Positions 30,742 to 39,636 of a DNA stretch of 49,886 bases are shown one piece after another. Origin of the DNA: Chloroflexota bacterium. Its GTDB lineage: Bacteria > Chloroflexota > Dehalococcoidia > UBA2979. The stretch covers positions 1-49,886 of the forward strand of contig JAPONQ010000030.1 of NCBI GenBank assembly GCA_026713865.1, written 5' to 3'. The notes below the pieces were generated by a model, which saw only the letters and a program-made list of their open reading frames with translations, was not told where the DNA came from and made no database searches. Numbering within the stretch: the first letter of the stretch is position 1; each line of letters starts with the position of its first letter. The translations under genes were made by a program, and so were the position numbers.

Positions 30742-31692
30742 TCATCCGGCTCGCGCCCCGAGCGCCGCGCGGATCGCTCGGGCGGCCTCCTCCTGCGCCG
30801 CCCGTGCCTTGTCGAGGAGGAGCGCCATGTTGAAGAACCCGTGGAAGACGCCCTCGTAGTGCCGGTGCACCGTGGGAACACCAGCCTCCCCGAGCCTCCG
30901 GGCATACGCCTCGCCCTCCCCGCGCAGCAGGTCGTACTCGGCCGTGATGACGAGCGCGGGAGGGAGCCCGGCCAGATCGTCCGCGTGAAGGGGCGACGCG
31001 TAGGGCTCGTGCGCCTGCTCCCTCGACTCCAGGTACTGATCCCAGTACCAGTACATGTCCCGGCCCGAGAGCAGATGCCCGCTGCCCGGCTCCGGGGGCG
31101 AGCCGGCCAGGAAGTCGCGATCGATGACCGGATAGACCAGCAGCTGGAAGGCGATCGACGGCAGGCCGCGGTCCCGTGCCATCAGCGCGACGACCGCGGC
31201 GAGATTGCCTCCGGCGCTGTCGCCCGCGATTGCGACCCGGGAGGGGTCGACGCCGATCTCCGCCGCGTGCTCGGCCGTCCATCGCGTCGCGGCGTAGCAG
31301 TCCTCCGCAGCCGCGGGGTACTTTGATTCCGGGGCGAGGCGGTAGTCGACGGAGATCACGGTCGCGTCGCTGCCGTTCGCCAGCGCACGGCACAGGTCGT
31401 CGTGCGTGTCCAGATTGCAGAGCACCCAGCCGCCCCCGTGGAAGTAGACGACCGCTCCCCCGGAGCGGCGCTGAGGCGTGTAGACGCGGATCGGCAATCC
31501 GCCGCCCGGCCCCGGGATGAGGCGGTCCTCGACGCGGGCCACCGGTTCCGGGTCGCCGACGAGCCCGGCCATCGCCGCCGCCCGCTCGAGCGTTTCCGCG
31601 CGCGCCTGCTGTGCGCTCTTGGTGTGGTTCGGGACGGCCCGCTGATGGGCCGTCATCTTGAGTACCGCCTCGGCCTGTGGGTCTAGCGGCAC
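30742..31692 (-). CDS. Alpha/beta hydrolase, hormone-sensitive-lipase-like esterase
   Basis: 316 residues. Oxyanion motif HGGGW (85-89 region, VVYFHGGGWVLC), nucleophile elbow GDSAGG (about 155-160), the acid in EYDLLRGEGEAYA and the histidine in EGVFHGFF complete the HSL/bacterial family IV esterase pattern. It hydrolyses short-chain carboxylic esters; the natural substrate is unknown. ATG at 31692. The gene is leftward, converging on the VanW-like gene, and 196 bases separate it from the AIM24 gene upstream. All catalytic residues are present. Confidence 0.9.
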   Translation of the reverse strand: MPLDPQAEAVLKMTAHQRAVPNHTKSAQQARAETLERAAAMAGLVGDPEPVARVEDRLIPGPGGGLPIRVYTPQRRSGGAVVYFHGGGWVLCNLDTHDDLCRALANGSDATVISVDYRLAPESKYPAAAEDCYAATRWTAEHAAEIGVDPSRVAIAGDSAGGNLAAVVALMARDRGLPSIAFQLLVYPVIDRDFLAGSPPEPGSGHLLSGRDMYWYWDQYLESREQAHEPYASPLHADDLAGLPPALVITAEYDLLRGEGEAYARRLGEAGVPTVHRHYEGVFHGFFNMALLLDKARAAQEEAARAIRAALGARAG

Positions 31693-31888
31693 GTCGATTC
31701 CCGGTCAGGCGCGCCGCGTACCGGTCCGGCGATCGCCGCGCCGCTCACGGTTCGTCCCGTGCCGGCACCCGGCGTCCGCACGCCGGTCGGTACCCCCGCC
31801 GGGTGAGAGCGTCCTCGTCCCGGCGCCCGGCACGTCCACCGCGATGACCCTCCGCTCGACTCCCGATCCGTCTCCACGACGACGGCCG

Positions 31889-32677
31889 CTACCTCTGCCC
31901 GAGACCAAAGCCCCCGATCAGGGATCCCTCGCCGCGACTGCTCCCGCCGGCCGTCGGGGCGTTCGCGAGGATGCGGTTCGCGAGCCGGGAGAACGGGAGC
32001 GACTGCAGCCAGACCCGCCCGTGGCCGGAGAGGCTGGCCAGGAAGAGTCCCTCACCGCCGAACACCATCGACTTGAGGTTGCCCGCCCGCTCGATGGAGT
32101 AGTCGATGCCGGGCTCGAAGGCGACCAGGCACCCGGTGTCGACGCGGATCGTGTCCCCCTGCAGCTCCTTCTCGACCACCGTGCCGCCGACCGAGAGGAA
32201 GGCCATGCCGTCGCCGTTCAGGCGCTGCAGGATGAATCCCTCGCCGCCGAACAGGCCGGTCCCGAGGTTGCGCCGGAAGGCGATGTCGATCTTCGTTCCC
32301 AGCGCGGCGCAGAGGAAGGCATCCTTCTGTGCGAGAACGGTGCCGCCGAGTTCGGCGAGGTCGACGGGGAGGATCGTGCCCGGGAACTCGGCGGAGAACG
32401 CGACGATCTTCTTGCCCCGTCCGTCGTTCGTGAAGTGCGTCAGGAAGAGCGACTCCTGCGCCAGCGCCCGCTTGCCGGCGTCCTTCAGCCGGCCCCAGAG
32501 CCCCTGATCGGGGTCGGCGCCGTCGCCGAGCTTCGTCTCGAAGCGGACGTCCGAGTCGAGGAACATCATCGCCCCGGCCTCGCCGATCACCGTCTCACCG
32601 GGATCGAGCTCGACTTCGACGAACTGAAGGTCATCGCCGACGATGCGGTAGTCGATCACGTGACTCTGTCTGACCAC
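31889..32677 (-). CDS. AIM24/TIGR00266 family protein
   Basis: 262 residues. The AIM24 fold is marked by [20 protein letters not shown] near the N-terminus, repeated beta-strand units, [20 protein letters not shown] and [20 protein letters not shown] in the C-terminal half, and [20 protein letters not shown] close to the end. The function of the bacterial family is not known. I chose the GTG at 32677 because GGAGGAGGG precedes it by 5-8 bases; the open frame continues 152 codons further with no family similarity. A glycine-rich tail ([15 protein letters not shown]) ends the protein, as in relatives. Confidence 0.85.
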   Translation of the reverse strand: MVRQSHVIDYRIVGDDLQFVEVELDPGETVIGEAGAMMFLDSDVRFETKLGDGADPDQGLWGRLKDAGKRALAQESLFLTHFTNDGRGKKIVAFSAEFPGTILPVDLAELGGTVLAQKDAFLCAALGTKIDIAFRRNLGTGLFGGEGFILQRLNGDGMAFLSVGGTVVEKELQGDTIRVDTGCLVAFEPGIDYSIERAGNLKSMVFGGEGLFLASLSGHGRVWLQSLPFSRLANRILANAPTAGGSSRGEGSLIGGFGLGQR

Positions 32678-32851
32678 AGCAGTCCCTCCTCCGGTGCGCC
32701 CCCCGCAACGATCATAGCGCGGTGCCGTGACCACCCCGGTCGCGCCTTGCGAGAGCGCGAGGCGCCGGCTCCCCCTCGCTGGGCGCGTGCGCGGGCCGCC
32801 GCGCCCCCGGAGGCGACCGGGGCCGGCCCGGGTCGACGCGGTACGCGGCCC

Positions 32852-32884
32852 GCTGCGGCCGGGCTGCGGCCGGGCTGCGGTCGG
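32852..32884. repeat. Three tandem 11-bp repeats
   Basis: GCTGCGGCCGG, GCTGCGGCCGG and GCTGCGGTCGG in direct succession, in the 220-base gap upstream of the AIM24 gene and downstream of the alpha/beta hydrolase. The third copy has one change. No role is evident. Confidence 0.8.
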
Positions 32885-32898
32885 AGAGGCCGGCGCTG

Positions 32899-33753
32899 CT
32901 AGAGGCCGGCCTCCTCGTGCAGGAAGCTCTTCACCTCGGCCGACCAGAGGGGAAGATCGAGGCTCCAGCTGAACTGGTTCGGTGCCGGGGGCCGGATCCC
33001 GCGCGCGTGCCTGAGGGTCGTCAGGAAGCGCTCGTGCGAGCGCCCGAGGTTCGACTGCGTACCGTGGATGACCAGCGTCGGGGCCTGGATGCGCTCGGCG
33101 GCGCTCCAGGCGTCGTAGTGGCAGATGGCCCACGGGGCTGCCCCGTGCCAGCCCATCCCTTCGTAGACGGCCGGCTGCTCGCCCTGGTTCGCCTTAATCT
33201 CGTCGATCACCGACTGTCGCATCTCGTGGGCCGTGCGCGTCGCACCCTCCCGGGCCGCGTGGACGTCACGCCAGATGTCGGCGAGGTGGCTTCCGTCTGC
33301 GCTCTCGCCCTCGCCCGTGTGCACGCTCTTCATCGCCTGCAGCCGGGCCGGCGTGTTCCAGTTGAACGGCTCCTCGAGGATCGCAGCGCTGACGCGGTCC
33401 GGCCATTCGGCGGCGACGCAGGCGGCGATCACAGCGCCGGTGTGCGTGCCGAAGACGGCGGCCTTCTCGATGCCGAGCCCGTCGAGCACCCAGATCGCGG
33501 CCTGCGCGAACTGCTCCGTGCTGGTGTAGGGCTCCGGTGGGCGATCGGAGTCGCCGTAGCCCATCGTCGACATCGCGACGCAGCGAAACTCGTCCCGCAG
33601 GTAGGGGAAGGACCTGGACATCTTGGCGGAGGACTCGGGCGTCCCGTGGATCATGAGGATGGCGGGGCCCTCACCCGCCTCCCGGTAGTCGATGTTCCCG
33701 TCAGGGCTGTGCACGAAGCCACGCTTCACGTACTCGATGCTGCTCGCCGTCAC
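32899..33753 (-). CDS. Alpha/beta hydrolase
   Basis: 284 residues. HG oxyanion motif in [11 protein letters not shown], a nucleophile-elbow position in [10 protein letters not shown] (GTHTG, with Thr or His where Ser, Cys or Asp is usual), acid and late strand [12 protein letters not shown]. The canonical G-x-S-x-G is replaced by G-T-H-T-G, so the nucleophile is not obvious and the protein may not be a standard esterase. GTG start at 33753 with GGAGAG 7 bases upstream; the open frame goes further but out of the family. It is followed downstream by AIM24 on the same strand at 220 bases. Confidence 0.8.
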   Translation of the reverse strand: MTASSIEYVKRGFVHSPDGNIDYREAGEGPAILMIHGTPESSAKMSRSFPYLRDEFRCVAMSTMGYGDSDRPPEPYTSTEQFAQAAIWVLDGLGIEKAAVFGTHTGAVIAACVAAEWPDRVSAAILEEPFNWNTPARLQAMKSVHTGEGESADGSHLADIWRDVHAAREGATRTAHEMRQSVIDEIKANQGEQPAVYEGMGWHGAAPWAICHYDAWSAAERIQAPTLVIHGTQSNLGRSHERFLTTLRHARGIRPPAPNQFSWSLDLPLWSAEVKSFLHEEAGL

Positions 33754-33803
33754 CGGCCTCTCCTTCCCTCGGCGGCCGGCCCGGGCCGACCTCCCGCGCG
33801 ATG

Positions 33804-34250
33804 CTACCGCGCCGGGCCGCCCGGCCGCCCGCTCCGCCGCTGCGTGTTGTCCCACGAGCGCATGCGCCGGGGGTTGATGCGCGCCCAGATCAGGCCGGGG
33901 CGCGGCTCCGAGGGGAGATCCTCATCGCCCGCGCCCCGTTTGTGCGCGGCGATCCGCGAGAGGCGCAGGACCTCCGCGGGCTCCTCGACGAGTTCCGCAT
34001 CGCCCTCGATCAGAAGGCCGCGCAGATCGGTCATCTCCTCGCCGCCCTCAAGCAGCAGCGCGACCTCCGGGCGCCGCCGGAGATTGGCGAGGCGCGCCCC
34101 CCGGGCGTTGACGAAGACGGCGTCGCCGTCGCGGTAGTAGGAGAGCGGAACCGCGTGCGGGTAGCCGCCCGGGCCGACGGTGGTGAGGATCGCCCAGCGC
34201 GGGCCCGCGTCGATGAAGGCGTAGGCCTCCTCGCGCGTCATGGCGGCCAT
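33804..34250 (-). CDS. Pyridoxamine 5'-phosphate oxidase family protein
   Basis: 148 residues with the split-barrel flavin fold: WAILTTVGPGGYPHAVPLSY (about 19-38), GDAVFVNARGARLANLRRRP (42-61), VALLLEGGEEMTDLRGLLIE (63-82). This is the PPOX class, whose members bind FMN, F420 or haem; the small size and pattern fit the F420/FMN-dependent oxidoreductase type. GGAGGTG lies 5 bases before the ATG at 34250 (a second ATG follows at 34241). It sits 50 bases upstream of the alpha/beta hydrolase on the same strand, so the two are probably co-transcribed. Confidence 0.85.
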   Translation of the reverse strand: MAAMTREEAYAFIDAGPRWAILTTVGPGGYPHAVPLSYYRDGDAVFVNARGARLANLRRRPEVALLLEGGEEMTDLRGLLIEGDAELVEEPAEVLRLSRIAAHKRGAGDEDLPSEPRPGLIWARINPRRMRSWDNTQRRSGRPGGPAR

Positions 34251-34373
34251 CGAGGCACCTCCCCGTGCTTCGTGCGGAGCCTACACGCTGGGAGGGCGGC
34301 CTTGGCGCGGTCGCGCGCGAGATCGCCGCCCCGTCTCGGGCGATCACTCGGCGGATCGCCGCACGGGAGCCGC

Positions 34374-36017
34374 TCAGCGGCCGGCGTCGCCGCCCGGGGG
34401 GTCGTGCGCGCCCTCGAAGTAGAAGGCATGCACGTTGCGGAAACGACTCCCCGAGCGGAAGAGCAGCCCCGGCTCGACGCCCCGCAGCGAGGAGGGGACG
34501 AGGTGGGTGCGCGAGGGGTAGAAGAGGACCGCGCTCGCCGCCTGCTCCACGAAGCGCTCCGCGAACGCGGCGTAGAGGGCGCGCCGCTCCGTGACGTCGA
34601 GCGTCCGGCGCGCGCCCTCGAGCATGCGGTCCGATACCGAATCCTGGTACGAGGCGACGTTGCGCCCCGGCGGCGGGATCTGCGAGGTGTGCCAGCCGCT
34701 GTAGGGATCGGGGTCGACGCCGGACTCCCAGCCGAAGAGCGCGAGGTCGTAGTCGTGGAAGCCGAGCCGCGCGCCGACGAGCTCGAACGCAGGCAGCGGC
34801 TCCACGGTCAGCTCGAGCCCCTGCGCGCGCAGCTGCCCGGCGACGAGCTCGGCGAGGGCCACCCGCTCCGGCTCCGCGTTGGTGATAAGTGTGAGCGAGA
34901 GGACGCGGCCGGCCAGGGCGAGCTCCCCGTCCGCGTTTCGGAGCCAGCCGGCCGCGGCGAAGCGCTCCGCCGCTTGCTCCGGCCCCGGCGCGGAGACGGG
35001 AGAGTGCGCCCAGGAGTGCGGGACGATCGGGGAGATGCCGGCCGTTGCGCCGGGCACGAGGGCGAGCAGGGCATCGCGGTCGATGGAGGCGGCGATGGCG
35101 CGCCGGGTGGCGGGGTCGTCGAGCGGGGGACGCCCGTTGTTGATGTAGAGCAGTGTGAAGCCGTTCCGCGGCAGCGCGAGGGCCCGCAGGTCGGGGCGCC
35201 GCTCGAGCACGGCGGCCGTCTGGCGGTGGCGGCCCTCCTCCAGCAGCGCGCCGTCGAGCTCGCCGCGGACGAGCGCCTCCTCGAGCGCGGTCGCGTGCGC
35301 GAAGAAGCGCAGTTCTATCTGGTCGATCGCCGGGGCTCCGAGGTGGTAGCTGGGGTTGCGCTCGAGGAGGGCGCGCTCGGGAGAGAGCTCGACCAGCCGG
35401 TAGGGACCGCTCCCGACCGGCGCCCGGTGGAAGGGCGACTCGAGCAGTTCGCGCACGGAGAGGCCGGAGAGAAGGTGCTCCGGCAGCACTCCGAGATCGG
35501 TCTGGACGAGGAAGTCGGCGCGCGCCTCGGGCAGGCGGAAGATCACCGTGCGCGCATCCGGCGCCTGCAGCTCGACGCCTCTCCAGCGGAGCGCGAGCGT
35601 CGCCGCGCCCTGGAAGCCCGGCTGCTGGACTCGGCTGATGGTGAAGGCGACGTCGGCGGAGTCGACGCGCTCCCCATCGTGCCAGTAGAGATCGCTACGC
35701 AGCCGGAAGCTGTAGGTGCGGCCGTCCGGTGTCACATCCCAAGCCTCCGCGAGGTCGGGTCGGGGCGTGCCGTCGCCCGCGATCCGCACGAGCCCGGAGA
35801 AGAGCAGGGCGGCGAGGTCCTCGTCGGCTGCGTGTTCGCGGGCGAAGAGCGGGTTCGGGCGCTGGGGCGCTCCGACCACGCCCTCGACATAACGAATGCG
35901 AGGCGCGGGCGCCGGCGCGGTCGTGAAGCTGTACCAGCCGGCGGCCAGGGCGGTGATGCCGATGGCGAGCGTCGCCGGCAGCAGTAGCCGGGAGCGCCGG
36001 AGGTCGCGGAAGCTCAC
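34374..36017 (-). CDS. ABC-type peptide/oligosaccharide substrate-binding protein
   Basis: 547 residues. The N-terminal helix at 9-27 (RLLLPATLAIGITALAAGWY) is a signal anchor without a lipobox cysteine. Then comes the SBP_bac_5 fold: VVGAPQRPNPLF, LLFSGLVRIAGDGTPRPDLA and EAWDVTPDGRTYSFRLRSDL (about 72-110), SADVAFTISRVQQP, then the second lobe to TRRAIAASIDRDALL. In this family the protein delivers peptides or nickel-type ligands to an ABC importer. No permease or ATPase gene is adjacent, so its partner is elsewhere or it acts alone. It is downstream of secG (leftward, 19-base gap). Confidence 0.9.
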   Translation of the reverse strand: MSFRDLRRSRLLLPATLAIGITALAAGWYSFTTAPAPAPRIRYVEGVVGAPQRPNPLFAREHAADEDLAALLFSGLVRIAGDGTPRPDLAEAWDVTPDGRTYSFRLRSDLYWHDGERVDSADVAFTISRVQQPGFQGAATLALRWRGVELQAPDARTVIFRLPEARADFLVQTDLGVLPEHLLSGLSVRELLESPFHRAPVGSGPYRLVELSPERALLERNPSYHLGAPAIDQIELRFFAHATALEEALVRGELDGALLEEGRHRQTAAVLERRPDLRALALPRNGFTLLYINNGRPPLDDPATRRAIAASIDRDALLALVPGATAGISPIVPHSWAHSPVSAPGPEQAAERFAAAGWLRNADGELALAGRVLSLTLITNAEPERVALAELVAGQLRAQGLELTVEPLPAFELVGARLGFHDYDLALFGWESGVDPDPYSGWHTSQIPPPGRNVASYQDSVSDRMLEGARRTLDVTERRALYAAFAERFVEQAASAVLFYPSRTHLVPSSLRGVEPGLLFRSGSRFRNVHAFYFEGAHDPPGGDAGR

Positions 36018-36036
36018 CGGCGCGTCGCTCCGCCGG

Positions 36037-36261
36037 CTACGACGCGGCGACGCTCCACGCGGAGAAGGCCAGGAAGACTGCGACCACGGCGATCGTCAGG
36101 CGGTGCATCCCTCGCTGCAGCCCCCGGCGGGCGCGGAAGCCCGAGTCGACGCCCCCGAGGCCGGCCCCGAAGCCGGTGCCGCGCACCTGCATCAAGACGA
36201 GCACCGTGAGCAGCACCGAGATCAGGATCTGGGCGATCGCGAGGAAGTCCCGTAGCTCCAT
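36037..36261 (-). CDS. secG: Preprotein translocase subunit SecG
   Basis: 74 residues, the usual SecG size. Two helices (about 8-24 and 55-70) flank the conserved loop VRGTGFGAGLGGVDSGFRAR with the family's GxGxGxxxGG signature. SecG is the small accessory subunit of SecYEG. The ATG at 36261 is chosen because the helix begins directly after it; the long open frame extending to 37584 is only the antisense-phase shadow of yvcK. TAGCCT lies about 8 bases before the ATG, compatible with leaderless initiation. Confidence 0.9.
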   Translation of the reverse strand: MELRDFLAIAQILISVLLTVLVLMQVRGTGFGAGLGGVDSGFRARRGLQRGMHRLTIAVVAVFLAFSAWSVAAS

Positions 36262-36272
36262 GACCGTCGAGG

Positions 36273-37607
36273 CTACGCCGGGCTGCCGGGGGCGGCAACC
36301 GTCGCCCGGAGGCGGGGCTCCCGCCGGAGGTCGCGCTCCATGTAGCTGCGCAGGACGGCGGCGGCGAGTCGCTCCGCGTCGTGGCGGTAGCGGTGGTCGT
36401 AGTCCACCAGGTCGGCGAGCTCGAGGCGTGCGCCGCCGAAGTCGGCGTTGCCGTTGACCGAGACCGCCTCCGAGTGCCAGGTGTCGGGCAGCGGCTCGCC
36501 GGGGAGGTTGCTGTTCGCGAGCACCACGTCGGCCACGTCGGCCTGCCCGAGGTGGCGCCGGATCGCACCGTAGTGGTCGGCGGCGGAGAAGCCGTCGGTC
36601 TCGCCGTTCTGCGTGGCGACGTTGGCGACGTAGATGGTGTGGGCGGAGGAGGCGCGAAGAGCCTCGCGGATCCCGGGCACGAGCAGGTTCGGCAGCACCG
36701 AGGTGAAGAGGCTCCCCGGCCCGAGCACGATCAGATCGGCCTCCGCCAGCGCCTCGACGGCCTCGGGGTAGGCGGGGGCGTCGGGCGGCAGGATCTCGAC
36801 GCTGTCGACGGCGATCCCGCTCTCGGGGATGCGCGACTCCCCCTCCACCACGCTCCCGTCGGAGAGATGGGCGCGCAGGCGGACGTCGGCCAGGGTCGAC
36901 GGCAGGATGCGCCCGCGCACGGCGAGCACGCGCGAGGTCTCGCGGATCGCCTCCTCCATCGAGCCGGTCACGTCCGACATCGCCGCGATGAAGAGGTTGC
37001 CGAAGGAGTGCCCGGCGATGCGCTCCCCCGCGTCCTTGTCGAAGCGGTGCTGGAAGAGATCGGTCACGAGCGGCTCCGCGTCGGCGAGCGCCACGATGCA
37101 GGCGCGGATGTCGCCGGGCGGGATGACGCCGAGATCCTCCCTCAGCAGCCCGCTCGACCCGCCGTCGTCGGCGACCGTGACGATCGCCGTCAGGTTGGCG
37201 GGGTAGGGCTTCAGGCCGCGCAGCAGCTGGGAAAGGCCGGTCCCGCCGCCGATCGCGACGATGCGGGGTCCCCGGCCGCGCGTGCGCTGCTGGTAGATGC
37301 GCTCGACGACGTTCCCCCGGCGGTCGGGCGGGAGCGCCGCCGCCACCATCGACCGATTGAGCCTCCAGCCCCCGAACAGCGTGAGGCCCGAGGCGAGCGT
37401 GATGAAGAGCAGGCCGCGCGCCCAGCGGGGAATGTCCTGCAGGGTGAGCGTGGCGACCCACGGCGGAAAGGCGTAGGAGACGTAGACCTCGCGGAGCAGG
37501 TAGGCGATGCCGAGCCCCATCAGCACGACGCCGAGGAGCATGATCAGGAGCCAGCGCTTGACGTGCAGGCCGACGTAGAGCCACTTCGCGAGATGGGAAC
37601 GGCTCAC
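36273..37607 (-). CDS. yvcK: Gluconeogenesis factor YvcK/CofD-like, membrane-anchored
   Basis: 444 residues. Two N-terminal membrane helices (about 19-38 and 62-84) precede the CofD-like domain, which opens PRIVAIGGGTGLSQLLRGLK (about 113-132) and continues VTVADDGGSSGLLREDLGVI and PPGDIRACIVALAD. YvcK proteins bind UDP-sugars and influence carbon flux and cell-wall synthesis. The membrane-anchored form is known in several phyla. GTG start at 37607 with GGGGAGAG about 12 bases upstream; the exact start is uncertain. The gene overlaps nothing and lies 11 bases upstream of secG. Confidence 0.88.
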   Translation of the reverse strand: MSRSHLAKWLYVGLHVKRWLLIMLLGVVLMGLGIAYLLREVYVSYAFPPWVATLTLQDIPRWARGLLFITLASGLTLFGGWRLNRSMVAAALPPDRRGNVVERIYQQRTRGRGPRIVAIGGGTGLSQLLRGLKPYPANLTAIVTVADDGGSSGLLREDLGVIPPGDIRACIVALADAEPLVTDLFQHRFDKDAGERIAGHSFGNLFIAAMSDVTGSMEEAIRETSRVLAVRGRILPSTLADVRLRAHLSDGSVVEGESRIPESGIAVDSVEILPPDAPAYPEAVEALAEADLIVLGPGSLFTSVLPNLLVPGIREALRASSAHTIYVANVATQNGETDGFSAADHYGAIRRHLGQADVADVVLANSNLPGEPLPDTWHSEAVSVNGNADFGGARLELADLVDYDHRYRHDAERLAAAVLRSYMERDLRREPRLRATVAAPGSPA

Positions 37608-37699
37608 AGGAGGTTCACGTCACTCTCCCCCTGCCTGCTTAGCTCGCGCGGCCCGCACCGTCAATCGGCGCGACGCCGGGCGGCCCCGCAGCCGCGCCG

Positions 37700-39223
37700 C
37701 TACCCGTCGAGGTGGCGGCGCAGCACGCGGGCGGCGTTCTGCGGGTCGGCGCGCCCGCGGGCCTGGCGCATGAGCTGCCCGACGAGGAAGCCGATGGCGC
37801 TCTCCTTCCCGCCCAGGTAGTCGGCGACCGCCTTCGGCTGGGCCTGGATCACCTCGCGTGCCAGGCGGTCGATCTCGCCCTCGTCGCGGACCTGTGCGAG
37901 CCCGTGGGACTGCACGATCGACTGCGGCAGCTCCCCGCTCTCGAAGGCGATGTCGAGGACCTGCTTCGCGGTGGTGGCCGTGATCGTCCCCTCGGCGACG
38001 AGCCCGGCGAGCTCCGCGACGTGACCGGGGGTGAGCTGCGTGTCGCGCAGCTCGGCGTCGGAGCCGAGCGTGTTCAGGAGCCGCGCCACGTCGCCGGTGA
38101 ACCAGTGCGCGACCGTCCGCGGGTAGTCGTCGCGGTCGCCGATCCCGCTCAGGCCGGAGGCGAGGTGGACGGTGCGCTCGTAGTCGTCGGCACGCTCACG
38201 GCTCTCGGTGAGCGTTCGCGCCTCGTCGGGGGTCAGCCCGTACTCCTGCTCGAAGCGGCGCCGCCGCGCCCCGGGAAGCTCGGCGAGGACGGCGCCGAGC
38301 TTCCCCACCCGCCCCTCATCGAGCAGGAGCGGCGGCAGGTCGGGCTCCGGGAAGTACCGGTAGTCGTGTGCCTCCTCCTTCGAGCGCTGCGGCGCGGTCT
38401 CCCCGCTCGCCTCGAGGTAGCCCCGCGTCTCCTGCACGATGCGCTCCCCGGCCTCGAGCGCCGCCCGCTGGCGGCGGATCTCGCTCTCGATCGCGCGCCC
38501 GACGGCGCGGAACGAGTTCATGTTTTTCACCTCGACCTTGGTGCCGAGCGCGCGCTCGCCGCGTGGGCGCAGCGAGACGTTGGCGTCGCAGCGGAAGGAG
38601 CCCTTCTCCATGTCGGCGTCGGAGGCGCCGATGTAGCGCAGGAGCTGGCGCAGGGCCCGGAGGAAGGCGACGGCCTGCTGCGCCGAGTGCATGTCCGGCC
38701 TGGTGACGATCTCCATCAGCGGGACGCCGGCGCGGTTGACGTCGAGCAGCGAGCGGGCCCCGTTCTCGTCGTCGCGGTGCAGCAGGCGGGCGGTGTCCTC
38801 CTCCAGGTGGATGCGCTCGAGGTGCACCGTGCGGGGCTCGCCGTCGACGTCCACCTCCAGCGCGCCGCCCACGCAGAGCGGCTCGTCGTACTGCGAGATC
38901 TGGTAGCCCTTCATCAGGTCGGGGTAGGGGTAGTTCTTGCGATCGAACTTCGCCCGGGGCGGGATCGTGCAGCCCATCGCGAGCCCGGTGAGGACGGTGA
39001 GCTCGACGGCGCGGCTGTTGATGACGGGGAGGACGCCCGGCATCCCCAGGCAGACCGGGCAGACGTGGCTATTGGGCGCGGCGTCCCAGTAGTCGCGGGA
39101 GCAGCCGCAGAACATCTTCGAGCGCGTGGCGAGCTGTGCGTGGACCTCAAGCCCGATCACCGGCTCGTAGGCGGTGCCGGGGACCGCGGGCCCGGTCGTG
39201 GTGACAGGAATCGGACACTCCAC
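37700..39223 (-). CDS. gatB: Asp-tRNA(Asn)/Glu-tRNA(Gln) amidotransferase subunit B
   Basis: 507 residues. The diagnostic N-terminus YEPVIGLEVHAQLATRSKMF is at about 19-38, followed by the Zn-binding cysteines CGCSRDYW ... CPVCLGMPG and the LPVINSRAVE pattern. The C-terminal tail carries the YqeY-like helical domain (GTITATTAKQVLDIAFESGE). GatB is the kinase subunit that activates mischarged tRNA for amidation. gatA and gatC are not adjacent in the window. Start is GTG at 39223; no ribosome binding site is evident but the family core begins soon after. Confidence 0.93.
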   Translation of the reverse strand: MECPIPVTTTGPAVPGTAYEPVIGLEVHAQLATRSKMFCGCSRDYWDAAPNSHVCPVCLGMPGVLPVINSRAVELTVLTGLAMGCTIPPRAKFDRKNYPYPDLMKGYQISQYDEPLCVGGALEVDVDGEPRTVHLERIHLEEDTARLLHRDDENGARSLLDVNRAGVPLMEIVTRPDMHSAQQAVAFLRALRQLLRYIGASDADMEKGSFRCDANVSLRPRGERALGTKVEVKNMNSFRAVGRAIESEIRRQRAALEAGERIVQETRGYLEASGETAPQRSKEEAHDYRYFPEPDLPPLLLDEGRVGKLGAVLAELPGARRRRFEQEYGLTPDEARTLTESRERADDYERTVHLASGLSGIGDRDDYPRTVAHWFTGDVARLLNTLGSDAELRDTQLTPGHVAELAGLVAEGTITATTAKQVLDIAFESGELPQSIVQSHGLAQVRDEGEIDRLAREVIQAQPKAVADYLGGKESAIGFLVGQLMRQARGRADPQNAARVLRRHLDG

Positions 39224-39331
39224 CCGCGCGGCGCTCGCCGGTCACCGCCTCCGGGACGGCGCCGTGCCCGGGGGCGGCGGGCGGCGAGCCCGGTCCGCCC
39301 CGCCTCCGACTCTGGCCGACTCTGGCCGGCT

Positions 39332-39496
39332 CTAGCTGGCGCCGGCTCCGGAGCCGTACTTCTCCGGGTTGCCGATGAAGCGGTTGCGGCAGCCCATGTC
39401 GTCGAAGTAGATCCACGACCCGTCGTGGTTCCACTTCTTCTCGAGCTCCGGGGTGATCGCCTTGCCGCAGACCGGACAGGTGCGCGCTTCCGTCAT
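39332..39496 (-). CDS. Small YHS-like/zinc-ribbon protein
   Basis: 54 residues: MTEARTCPVCGKAITPELEK, then a middle segment and IYFDDMGCRNRFIGNPEKYG. The CPVCG knuckle and the FxxxGCxxxFxxNPEKY tail match YHS/TRASH-type metal-binding domains, which occur in copper and other metal handling proteins. Here one of the usual second-pair cysteines is replaced (FDDMGC). GGAGGGGAGACG directly precedes the ATG at 39494-39496. It is divergent from rarA and lies between gatB and rarA. The assignment rests on this short motif. Confidence 0.7.
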   Translation of the reverse strand: MTEARTCPVCGKAITPELEKKWNHDGSWIYFDDMGCRNRFIGNPEKYGSGAGAS

Positions 39497-39624
39497 CGTC
39501 TCCCCTCCCGTCGGGGGCTGGCGCCCGTACTACCCGCCGCCGTCCACGGGCTCCGCGCGTGACGTTACTACGTCGGGGACGGCCCCGCGACCGCACGCCG
39601 CCTCACGGAGGGAGCCGCGCGGCC

Positions 39625-39630
39625 TACACT
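39625..39630 (+). promoter_or_regulatory. -10 box of rarA (leaderless type)
   Basis: TACACT lies 6 bases before the rarA ATG (39637), too close for a leader with a ribosome binding site. The same arrangement is seen at the VanW-like gene. Confidence 0.5.
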
Positions 39631-39636
39631 TCCCGA

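Noticed and set aside
36037-37584. 515-codon frame spanning secG and most of yvcK
   Set aside because: Only its last 74 codons (secG) look like protein; the rest is the shadow of yvcK.
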